Origin: Hydrogenophaga sp.
GTDB lineage: Bacteria > Pseudomonadota > Gammaproteobacteria > Burkholderiales > Burkholderiaceae_C
Length of the DNA: 64,000 bases
Direction of reading: 5' to 3'
NCBI GenBank assembly: GCA_030696525.1
Contig: JAUYSB010000021.1
Location: 31,166-95,165 of the forward strand
Shown here: positions 24,510-33,861 of the stretch, piece after piece
Layout of the letters: each line of letters starts with the position of its first letter
Position numbering within the stretch: the first letter of the stretch is position 1
Program-made: the position numbers and the translations under genes
The notes under the pieces: generated by a model
Seen by the model: only the letters and a program-made list of their open reading frames with translations
What the model was told of the DNA's origin: nothing
The model's database searches: none

Positions 24510-26282
24510 ATGACCCAAACCATACGCATAGGCGGCGCCTCCGGCTTCTGGGGCGACAGTGCCGTGGGCGCGCCACAACTGGTGCGCAGCGGCCAGATCG
24601 ACTACCTGGTGTTCGACTACCTGGCCGAACTCACCATGTCGCTGCTGGCCGGCGCGCGCCTGAAAAAGCCCGAGCTGGGTTACGCCACCGACTTCGTTGC
24701 GGTGGCCATGAAGCAGGTGCTCAAAGACGTGGTGGACAAGGGCATCCGTGTCGTCAGCAACGCGGGCGGCGTCAACCCGCAGGGCTGTGCCGACGCGCTG
24801 GCCGCGCTGGCGGCCGAACAGGGCGTCGCGCTCAAGATCTCGGTGGTCACGGGCGACGACCTGATGCCGCAGATGGCAGCGCTGCGCGAAGCCGACCCAC
24901 CGGTGCGCGAGATACAAAGCGGCGCGCCGCTGCCGGAGAAACTGGTCAGCGCCAACGCCTACCTGGGCGCACTGCCGGTCAAGGCCGCGCTCGATGCGGG
25001 CGCACAGGTGGTCATCACCGGGCGCTGTGTGGATTCGGCGGTGACGCTGGGCGTGCTGATGCACGCATTTGGCTGGACGCCGGAGCAGCACGACCTGCTG
25101 GCGGCCGGCGCGCTGGCCGGCCACATCATCGAATGTGGCGCCCAGGGCACGGGCGGCCTGCACACCGACTGGGAGCGGGTGCCCGACTGGGCCCACATCG
25201 GCTACCCCATCGTCGAATGCGAAGCCAACGGCGACTTCACCGTGACCAAACCCGCCGGCACCGGCGGCCTGGTGGTGCCGGCCGTGGTGGCCGAGCAGAT
25301 GTTGTACGAAATTGGCGACCCCACCGCCTACCTGCTGCCCGACGTGGTGTGCGACTTCAGCCGGGTGACGATGGCACAGGACGGCGAACACCGGGTGCGC
25401 GTGAGCGGCGCGCGCGGCCGCCCACCCACACCTTTCTACAAGGTCAGCGCCACCTACATGGCGGGCTTTCGCTGTTCGGCGCAGCTCACCATCGTGGGCC
25501 TGGACGCGGTGGCCAAAGCACGCCGCACCGGCGAGGCCATCCTGATCCGCAGCACCGAGATGCTGGAGGCGCTGGGCCTGGGCGCCTACAAAGAACACCA
25601 CCTGGAGGTGCTGGGCGCCGAGTCCTGCTACGGCCCACACGCGCGCCATGCCAACACCCGCGAGGCCGTGTTGCGCCTGACCGTGACCCACCGCAGCAAG
25701 GAGGCGCTGGAGCTGTTCGCGCGCGAAATCGCGCCGGCCGGCACCTCGTGGTCGCCCGGCACCACGGGCGCGGCGGGCCGGCCCTCGGTGTCGCCGTCGA
25801 TACGGCAGTACGCGTTTCTGGTGGACAAGGCCCGCCTGCAACCGCAGGTGCATGTGGGCGGCCAGGTGATCGACATCACCGTGCCGGCAGGCACGCCCTT
25901 CACCGCTTCAACGCAACAACCCATCAGCGACACGCAAACGCCCGGCGCCGACGCGGTCGAGCTGCCCCTGGTGCGCCTGGCATGGGCCCGCAGCGGCGAC
26001 AAGGGCGACACCTCCAACATCGGCGTGATCGCGCGCCGGCCCGAGCTGCTGCCGCTGCTGCGCGCGCAACTCACGCCCGAGCGCGTGGCCGCTTGGCTGG
26101 CGCATCTGGTGCAAGGCTCCGTCACGCGTTTTGAAGTGCCCGGCATCCACGCCTTCAACTTCGTGTGCGAACAGGCGCTGGGCGGCGGCGGCATGGCCTC
26201 GCTGCGCAACGACCCGCTGGGCAAGGGCATGGCCCAGATCCTTCTTTCCATGCCCGTTCGAGTGCCCCCTCATCTGCTGTAA
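24510..26282 (+). CDS. AtuA/DUF1446 protein fused to AtuA ferredoxin-fold domain, module 2
   Basis: A 590-residue fusion. Residues 1-450 are the AtuA/DUF1446 part: IRIGGASGFWGDSAVGAPQL, VVSNAGGVNPQGCADALAAL, KISVVTGDD, VVITGRCVDSAVTLGVLMHA and AGHIIECGAQGTGG. From about residue 484 the C-terminal domain begins with LVRLAWARSGDKGDTSNIGV, the same domain encoded separately at 53982-54320. It lies in a CoA-transferase/crotonase operon and directly before a Bug binding protein. In citronellol-degrading bacteria AtuA works with CoA-ester enzymes, and this context is similar, though the geranyl-CoA carboxylase subunits are absent. Confidence 0.92.
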   Translation: MTQTIRIGGASGFWGDSAVGAPQLVRSGQIDYLVFDYLAELTMSLLAGARLKKPELGYATDFVAVAMKQVLKDVVDKGIRVVSNAGGVNPQGCADALAALAAEQGVALKISVVTGDDLMPQMAALREADPPVREIQSGAPLPEKLVSANAYLGALPVKAALDAGAQVVITGRCVDSAVTLGVLMHAFGWTPEQHDLLAAGALAGHIIECGAQGTGGLHTDWERVPDWAHIGYPIVECEANGDFTVTKPAGTGGLVVPAVVAEQMLYEIGDPTAYLLPDVVCDFSRVTMAQDGEHRVRVSGARGRPPTPFYKVSATYMAGFRCSAQLTIVGLDAVAKARRTGEAILIRSTEMLEALGLGAYKEHHLEVLGAESCYGPHARHANTREAVLRLTVTHRSKEALELFAREIAPAGTSWSPGTTGAAGRPSVSPSIRQYAFLVDKARLQPQVHVGGQVIDITVPAGTPFTASTQQPISDTQTPGADAVELPLVRLAWARSGDKGDTSNIGVIARRPELLPLLRAQLTPERVAAWLAHLVQGSVTRFEVPGIHAFNFVCEQALGGGGMASLRNDPLGKGMAQILLSMPVRVPPHLL

Positions 26283-26293
26283 GGAGACCCACC

Positions 26294-27262
26294 ATGGACC
26301 GCCGCCAATCCCTCGCCGCCCTGCTCGCCACCACCTTGGCGCCCGCCGCATCGTGGGCGCAGGACTTCCCCAGCAAACCCATCAAGCTGATCGTGGCCTT
26401 TGGCGCCGGCAGCGGCAACGACCTGATCGCCCGCGAGCTGGCCAAACACATGAGCGAGTCCTTGGCTCAGCCAGTGGTGGTGGAAAACCGCCCCGGTGGC
26501 GGTGGCTCGGTGGGCACCGACGCGGTGGCCAAGGCCCAAGCCGACGGTCACACCATCGGCCTGGGCACCAGCTCGCAGATGGTGATGAACGTGGGCCTGT
26601 ACAAAACCCTGCCCTTTGACGTGGAGCGCGACCTGCGCAGCGTGGGCCTGGTGGCGCGCACCGGCATGATCCTGGTGGCCAGCAGCAAGATGCCACCCAC
26701 ACTGGCCGGGCTGATCGCCCAGGCCAAGGCGCAGCCGGGCAAGATCACCTACGGCTCGGGCGGGCCGGGCTCCATCAGTCACATTGTGGGCGAGGCCTTT
26801 GCCAAGGCCGCCGGCATCTCGCTGCTGCACGTGCCCTACAAGGGCAACGGCCCCGCGCTGGCCGACCTGGCCGGCGGCCACGTGGACCTGCTGTTCGACG
26901 GCTTCCTCGCCACCAACCCGCTGGTGCAACAGGGCAAGGCGCAGATCCTCGCGCTGTCGGCCCCGCAGCGCAGCGCCATGGGCCCGCAGGTGCCCACCTT
27001 TGCCGAGGCCGGCCTGCCCGACTACCAGGCCTACACCTGGAACAACCTGTTTGCACCGGCCGCCACACCGCAGCCCATCATCGACCGGCTCAACCGCGCG
27101 CTCAACCAGGCCCTGGCCCAACCCGGCCTGCAACAGCGCCTGGCGCAAGGCGGCTCCGAAGCGCTGGGCCCCAGCACACCGGTGGAGGCCGACAGCTTCG
27201 GCCAGCGCGAACGCGCGCGCTGGGTGCCTTTTGTGCGGGCGCTCAACATCGAAACGGCATGA
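26294..27262 (+). CDS. Tripartite tricarboxylate transporter substrate-binding protein (Bug family)
   Basis: A 322-residue Bug/TctC-type periplasmic binding protein. It has a signal peptide ending ASWAQ, then FPSKPIKLIVAFGAGSGNDL, VVVENRPGGGGSVGTDAVAK and the late GLPDYQAYTWNNLFAPA. Bug proteins bind carboxylates or amides, and most are orphan, with no membrane partner nearby; that is also true here, the only TctAB pair of the window being at 40014-41973. Adjacent to AtuA module 2, it probably delivers or senses its substrate. It starts 11 bp after AtuA and overlaps the GntR gene (ATGA). Confidence 0.93.
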   Translation: MDRRQSLAALLATTLAPAASWAQDFPSKPIKLIVAFGAGSGNDLIARELAKHMSESLAQPVVVENRPGGGGSVGTDAVAKAQADGHTIGLGTSSQMVMNVGLYKTLPFDVERDLRSVGLVARTGMILVASSKMPPTLAGLIAQAKAQPGKITYGSGGPGSISHIVGEAFAKAAGISLLHVPYKGNGPALADLAGGHVDLLFDGFLATNPLVQQGKAQILALSAPQRSAMGPQVPTFAEAGLPDYQAYTWNNLFAPAATPQPIIDRLNRALNQALAQPGLQQRLAQGGSEALGPSTPVEADSFGQRERARWVPFVRALNIETA

Positions 27263-28041
27263 AAACCGCGATGGACGCGGGCGTGGCGCAGTACGTGCAA
27301 CTGGCCAGCGTGTTGCGCCACCAGATCGCACAGGGCGAGCTGCCCGCCGGCCAGCGCCTGCCCACGGTGGCCGAGCTGGCCACCGCACACGGCGTGGCCC
27401 GCATCACCGCGCGCCAGGCCTACGGCGTGCTGGCGCGCGAAGGCCTGCTCACCAGCACACGCGGGCGCGGCACCTTTGTGGCCGATGTGCCCGCCCAACG
27501 CGGTGCCGGCCTGGACGCCCATTTGCGTGCCGCCATCAACGACCCCGCCACCGCCGAGTTGCGCATCGAGCTGATCGAGCAAAAGCGCCGCCAGCCGCTG
27601 CCGCCCGACCTGCTCGGTCCCTTCAAAGCCTGCACCAGCTACGACGTGGTGAAGAAGCGCCACATCCACCAGGGCGAGCCGTTCTGCCTGATCGAGATGT
27701 TTGTGGACAGCAGCATCCGCGCGCTGTTTCCGCGCGGCGCCGAGAAGCGCCACAAGATCGCCTGGCTGATCAACCAGCACGCGCCCGGCCGCCTGCACGA
27801 GGTGCAACAGACCCTGAGCCTGGCGCCGGCCGATTTGCCGCTCTCGCGCGCGCTGGATTGCTCCTTCACCACCCCGGTGCTGCACATGACGCGCCGCGTG
27901 CTCGACCGCCAGGGCCAGGTGGTGCTGGCCGGGCGCTTCTGGTACCGGGGCGACCGCTTCGTGATGGACCAGTCCATCCCTTTCGATGTGTGGCTGCACC
28001 ACCCGGGTTTGGTGATCCCCGATTACCATCGCGGGCAATGA
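27259..28041 (+). CDS. GntR family regulator, UTRA type
   Basis: A 260-residue regulator with an N-terminal winged helix (VASVLRHQIAQGELPAGQRLP-like segment at residues 12-32, then VARITARQAYGVLAREGLL) and a C-terminal UTRA domain (SYDVVKKRHIHQGEPFCLIE and VLDRQGQVVLAGRFWYRGDR). It is the next-to-last gene of the operon starting at 22413 and overlaps both neighbours by ATGA, which is unusual for a regulator and suggests autoregulation. The 18-bp palindrome at 22383 is a plausible site. The ligand is probably the CoA ester or acid handled by the operon. Confidence 0.9.
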   Translation: MKTAMDAGVAQYVQLASVLRHQIAQGELPAGQRLPTVAELATAHGVARITARQAYGVLAREGLLTSTRGRGTFVADVPAQRGAGLDAHLRAAINDPATAELRIELIEQKRRQPLPPDLLGPFKACTSYDVVKKRHIHQGEPFCLIEMFVDSSIRALFPRGAEKRHKIAWLINQHAPGRLHEVQQTLSLAPADLPLSRALDCSFTTPVLHMTRRVLDRQGQVVLAGRFWYRGDRFVMDQSIPFDVWLHHPGLVIPDYHRGQ

Positions 28042-28691
28042 CACTGAACCCGCTGGTCACCCAGACGCTGTCCACCGCGCAGATCACCATCGAGATCGCG
28101 GCCACCGCCGCCTTTGCGCTCTCGGGCATCCTGGAAGCGGTGCGCAAAAAGCTGGACGTGGTCGGCATGACGGTGGTGGCATTTCTGGCGGCCTTTGGCG
28201 GCGGCACCTTGCGCGACGTGCTGCTGGACCGCCGACCCTTCTTCTGGGTGGAACACAGCTGGTACGTGTGGGCCGTGCTGGGCCTGTGTGTGGCCACCGG
28301 CGCCTGGCTGCGCGGCCACCACCTGGCACCCACCCAGCGGGCCATGCAGTGGCCCGACGCGCTGGGCCTGGGCCTGTTCGCGGCCAGCGGCACGCAGATC
28401 GCGCTGGCGGCCCAGATGCCGCCGCTGATCGCGGTGCTCATGGGCGTGATGACGGCGGTGTTCGGCGGTGTGCTGCGCGATGTCGTGTGCAACGAAATCC
28501 CCTCCGCCTTTCACGGCCACCAGCCTTATGCGGTGTGCGCCTTTGCGGGCGGCTGGGTGGTGGTGGGCGCGCAGGCGTTGGGCCTCTCAAGTGAAGCGGG
28601 TCTGGCGCTGGGCGCCGTGGCGGCCAGCGGGCTGCGCCTGCTGGCCATGTGGCGCGACTGGCGCCTGCCGGACCTGCGCATCCACCGCTGA
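28038..28691 (+). CDS. TRIC-type cation channel / UPF0126 membrane protein
   Basis: A 217-residue membrane protein of the YicG/TRIC family with seven predicted membrane segments. The two inverted repeats are visible as TAAFALSGILEAVRKKLDVVG with AFGGGTLRDVLLDRRPFFWV, and LGLFAASGTQIALAA with FGGVLRDVVCNEIPSAF. The two GGxLRDV motifs mark the family; bacterial TRIC homologues conduct K+ or Na+, and some are linked to amino-acid uptake. It overlaps the GntR gene by ATGA, so it belongs to the operon, although a catabolic link is not obvious. Confidence 0.9.
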   Translation: MTLNPLVTQTLSTAQITIEIAATAAFALSGILEAVRKKLDVVGMTVVAFLAAFGGGTLRDVLLDRRPFFWVEHSWYVWAVLGLCVATGAWLRGHHLAPTQRAMQWPDALGLGLFAASGTQIALAAQMPPLIAVLMGVMTAVFGGVLRDVVCNEIPSAFHGHQPYAVCAFAGGWVVVGAQALGLSSEAGLALGAVAASGLRLLAMWRDWRLPDLRIHR

Positions 28692-28703
28692 AGCGGCGCT
28701 GGA

Positions 28704-29723
28704 CTAAGCCTCGCCCAACGCCGCCTTGAGCGGCTCGCCAAACCGGTCGGCCACGGCACGCACCTCGGGCATCAGGCCGATGAAACGTTCGACCAGCGCG
28801 GGGTCGAAATGCCGGCCCGACTGCTCGCGCAGGTGGGCCACCGCATCGTCGAAGGACCACGCACGTTTGTAGGGCCGCACGCTGGTCAGGGCGTCGAACA
28901 CATCGGCCACGGCCACGATGCGCGCCTCCAGCGGTATGGCCTCGCCGGCCAGGCCGTGGGGGTAGCCGCTGCCGTCCCATTTTTCGTGGTGGTACAGGGC
29001 AATGCGGTGCGCCATGGCCAGCATGCCGTCGGCGTGCTGGCCGATGATGCGGGCGCCAATTTCCGGGTGCTGGCGCATCACCAGCATTTCGTCGTCGTCG
29101 AGCCGGCCGGGCTTGCGCAGGATGGCGTCGGGGATGCCGATCTTGCCGACGTCGTGCATGGGCGCGGCGCTGAACAGGTCTTCGAGCAGCGCCTTGGGCA
29201 TGTCCAGGGCCTGGCCGATCAGGCGCGAGTAGTGGCTCATGCGCACCACGTGCAGGCCGGTTTCGTTGTCCTTGAATTCGGCCGCTGCGCCCAGGCATTG
29301 CACCACCTGCTGGCGCGTGGCCAGCAGCACCTCGGCGCGCACCAGCGAGAGCTGGGTCTTGATGCGGGCGCGCACCACCGCGTTGCTGAAGGGCTTGGTG
29401 ATGTAGTCCACGGCACCCAGCGCAAAACCGCGGGCTTCGTCGGTGTCCTCGCTCAAGGCGGTGACAAAAATCACCGGCACGGCCTGCGTCTCGGGCGAGG
29501 CCTTGAGGCGTTCACAGACCTCGTGCCCGCTCATGCCCGGCATCATGACGTCGAGCAGCACGAGGTCGGGTCGGGCACTGGCGGCCAGCGCCAGCGCACG
29601 CGGTCCGTCCTTGGCGATCAGCAGGCGGTAGTCGTCCTGCAGGATTTGCTGCAGCAGCCGCAGGTTGACCGGTTCGTCGTCCACCAGCAGCAGCAGTTTG
29701 CGCGTGTCTTGTTGCAAGTCCAT
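28704..29723 (-). CDS. Response regulator with HD-GYP c-di-GMP phosphodiesterase domain
   Basis: A 339-residue two-domain protein. The receiver (residues 8-125) has the acidic pair in LLVDDEP, phospho-acceptor Asp58 (LVLLDVMMPG) and KPF. The HD-GYP domain (about 140-335) has His190-Asp191 in MHDVGKIGIPD and HHEKWDGSGYP, all expected metal ligands. It should degrade c-di-GMP when phosphorylated. The kinase encoded 29 bp upstream has a C-terminal HPt domain but no receiver, so this receiver is its natural partner. The TRIC gene converges on it with only 12 bp between. Confidence 0.93.
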   Translation of the reverse strand: MDLQQDTRKLLLLVDDEPVNLRLLQQILQDDYRLLIAKDGPRALALAASARPDLVLLDVMMPGMSGHEVCERLKASPETQAVPVIFVTALSEDTDEARGFALGAVDYITKPFSNAVVRARIKTQLSLVRAEVLLATRQQVVQCLGAAAEFKDNETGLHVVRMSHYSRLIGQALDMPKALLEDLFSAAPMHDVGKIGIPDAILRKPGRLDDDEMLVMRQHPEIGARIIGQHADGMLAMAHRIALYHHEKWDGSGYPHGLAGEAIPLEARIVAVADVFDALTSVRPYKRAWSFDDAVAHLREQSGRHFDPALVERFIGLMPEVRAVADRFGEPLKAALGEA

Positions 29724-29752
29724 GCCCGTTCTCCGTGTGTGCGCAGCGCGGC

Positions 29753-31552
<1,800 letters not shown>

Positions 31553-31590
31553 GGGAGGGCGCGGGCCAGGCCATCGGGCACAAGCACGCG

Positions 31591-31619
31591 ACTGTATTAA
31601 ATTATCAATTAATTGTCAA
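31591..31619 (-). promoter_or_regulatory. Sigma70-type promoter of the kinase/HD-GYP operon
   Basis: Read on the minus strand, TTGACA (31619-31614) is followed after exactly 17 bp by TACAGT (31596-31591), four of six matches to the -10 consensus. The surrounding 40 bp are strikingly AT-rich for this genome. The start point would lie about 30 bp before the kinase ATG at 31552. Confidence 0.7.
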
Positions 31620-31651
31620 ATATAGGTTCATTTTGGCGCGTTATTGCCATT

Positions 31652-33457
31652 TCAGATCGCGCTTGGGGCGGCCCGCACCAGCTGCTGCTTGCCCGCCTGT
31701 TTGCCGGCGTACATGGCGGCGTCGGCGCGTTTGAGGAGTTCCACCGCCTCGCGTCCGTCCAGCGGCGACAGCGCGTAACCGGCGGTCAGGCCCACCCGCA
31801 CCGGCGCGCCGGCCACCTCGAACGGCGGCACAAAGGCGTCGCACAGCTTGACGCCGAGTTCGTGCGCGCTGCGCTCGTCGGGCAAGGCGGTGGCCATGAG
31901 CACAAACTCGTCGCCGCCCACCCGCGCCACCACGTCGCTGCTGCGGATGTGGGCGCGCAGGCGCTGGGCCACCGCCACCAGCAGCTCGTCGCCCACGTCG
32001 TGGCCGTAGCGGTCGTTGACGGGCTTGAAGCCGTCGAGGTCCAGCACGTAGAGCGCGACCAGGCGGCCGGGACCGGCGTGCGGCAGTGTGTCGGCCAGCG
32101 CGGCGTTGAGGCCGCGCCGGTTGGGCAGGCCGGTCAGCGGGTCGGTGTGGGCCAGCGAGGCCATCACGCCGAGGTCGCGCCGGGCCTGGCGCGCGGCCTG
32201 CGCCATGGCGTGGGTGCGCAGGCCCAGCACGCGCATGAAGAGCAGCATGTCCAGCGTGGCGCCGAACTGGAAGGCGTGTTGGGTCCAGAAGTTCACCGGC
32301 ATCCAGCCGCGGATGACGCCGATCATCACCGCCGTGGCCAGCACGTACACGGCCCAGGCCAGCAGCAGGGTCAGGCCGACCTGATCGCCGGCACGCGCGC
32401 GGCGAAACGCACCGCGCAGGCCCATCAGGGCCGGCACCACGCCCAGCACGCTCATGAGCGCCGTGACCACCCGCAGCGGCAGCAGGCCCAGCGCGTAGCC
32501 CAGGGCCACCAGCCCACACAGGGCCGCGCCGCCGCGCATGGCCAGGCGCCACCAGCGCGCCTGGTCGGGCCCGCGCAAGGTGTGCTCGATGAACAGAAAG
32601 GAGCCCGCTGCCGCCGCCAGCGCCGAGAAGCCGGCGGCGTGCTGTTCGATCCAGGGCCAGTCGCCCCACAGGTACTGCCGGCCGACGCCGAACAGCTGCA
32701 GCGAAAAGCACAGGCTGCCCAGCAGCAGCAGGCTGTACTTGAGGAACAGGGTGTCGCGCAGCGTGAGCCACTGCGCCAGGCTGTAGAACAGCAGGCACAG
32801 GGCCAGGCCGGTGAGCAGGCCCTGCAGCATCTGCTCGTTGAGCGCGCGGGCATAAAAGACCGCCGTGCGGCTCAGCGTCATGGGCAGCACCATGGCGCCG
32901 CTGGTCTGCACCTGCAGCCAGAGGTCGTAGCGGCCTTCGCTCAGGGTGAACTGGGTGGCCGGCGCGCGGCCGGGCTGGCGGCGCTCGCTGCGGGTGATGT
33001 GGTTGCCGATCTTGTCCTGCGCCACCAGCATGTCGTCGCGCACCAGGTAGAGCGACACCAGGTTGAGCGGCGGGTAGTCGATGTCCAGCACCCACACGCC
33101 CTCTGCGCCGGGCAGCACGCGCAGCGGCAGGCGCAGCCACACGGGCTCGGGCTGCAGGCCCAGGGTGGCGTTGACGCCCGGCATGGGCACAAAGCGGTCA
33201 CGCCACAGGCTGGCGTGGGTCCAGTCGCGCAGGGGTTCGGCGCCCTCGTAGCGTTGCAGGGCCGGCCACGCCGGCGCAGACGGCGTGCCGGGCGCCAGCA
33301 CCAGTTCGGCCGGCGCGCCCGCCGAGGGCGCCGCCGGCTGCTGTGCCCGCACTGGCCCGCCCACCAGCAGCAGCGCGACCAGGCAAAGCCACACGGCGCA
33401 GGCCAGCCAGCCAGCGGGCACCGAGAGGCGGAGCGGCGCGCGCACCAGACCGGTCAA
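31652..33457 (-). CDS. Membrane diguanylate cyclase, 7TMR-DISM sensor with GGDEF domain
   Basis: A 601-residue protein. A signal peptide (LVALLLVGGPVRAQ) is followed by an extracellular beta-sandwich domain (to about residue 190, PVWLRLPLRVLPGAEGVWVL), seven membrane segments (about 195-405), and a GGDEF domain with TDPLTGLPNRRGLN and the intact active-site loop VGGDEFV. No RxxD inhibitory motif was noted before GGDEF. It should make c-di-GMP in response to a periplasmic ligand. The start is a TTG (33457) that overlaps the rhodanese stop (TTGA). Confidence 0.92.
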   Translation of the reverse strand: MTGLVRAPLRLSVPAGWLACAVWLCLVALLLVGGPVRAQQPAAPSAGAPAELVLAPGTPSAPAWPALQRYEGAEPLRDWTHASLWRDRFVPMPGVNATLGLQPEPVWLRLPLRVLPGAEGVWVLDIDYPPLNLVSLYLVRDDMLVAQDKIGNHITRSERRQPGRAPATQFTLSEGRYDLWLQVQTSGAMVLPMTLSRTAVFYARALNEQMLQGLLTGLALCLLFYSLAQWLTLRDTLFLKYSLLLLGSLCFSLQLFGVGRQYLWGDWPWIEQHAAGFSALAAAAGSFLFIEHTLRGPDQARWWRLAMRGGAALCGLVALGYALGLLPLRVVTALMSVLGVVPALMGLRGAFRRARAGDQVGLTLLLAWAVYVLATAVMIGVIRGWMPVNFWTQHAFQFGATLDMLLFMRVLGLRTHAMAQAARQARRDLGVMASLAHTDPLTGLPNRRGLNAALADTLPHAGPGRLVALYVLDLDGFKPVNDRYGHDVGDELLVAVAQRLRAHIRSSDVVARVGGDEFVLMATALPDERSAHELGVKLCDAFVPPFEVAGAPVRVGLTAGYALSPLDGREAVELLKRADAAMYAGKQAGKQQLVRAAPSAI

Positions 33458-33834
33458 TCGAAGGACGGCGGCACGGGCTTGTGCACCGGCTTGCCGGCCG
33501 CCACCCAGGCGTCATAGCCCCCGGCCAGCGACGCCACCTGCAGGTAGCCCATGTCGAGCAGGGCGCAGGCCGCCAGGGCAGCGCGGCCGCTGGTCTTGCA
33601 GTACAGCACCACCTTCTGATCGCGCGCGGCCAGGGCCGGTGTGGCGCTGAGCTTGAACTCCAGCAGACCACGCGACATGTGCACCGCGCCCGGCAGGTGG
33701 CCGGCGGCGTATTCGTCGGCCTCGCGCACGTCGATCAGCAGATCGGCGTCGAGGATGGCCTGTTCGGCCTGCGCCAGCGGCACTTCGGTGACTCGGCTTT
33801 TGGCGGCAACAACCAGATCGTGAGCGGATTTCAT
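33454..33834 (-). CDS. Rhodanese-like sulfurtransferase
   Basis: A 126-residue single-domain rhodanese. The domain start LLIDVREADEYAAGHLPGA and the active-site loop VLYCKTSGRAALAA, with the catalytic cysteine in YCKTSGR, are clear; SLAGGYDAWVAAGKPV is the usual C-terminal signature. It may carry persulfide sulfur in thiosulfate or cyanide handling. Its coupling to the cyclase gene by a TTGA overlap is odd and gives no obvious functional link. Confidence 0.92.
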   Translation of the reverse strand: MKSAHDLVVAAKSRVTEVPLAQAEQAILDADLLIDVREADEYAAGHLPGAVHMSRGLLEFKLSATPALAARDQKVVLYCKTSGRAALAACALLDMGYLQVASLAGGYDAWVAAGKPVHKPVPPSFD

Positions 33835-33861
33835 ACAGCGGCTTTCAGTTAATTTGACATT

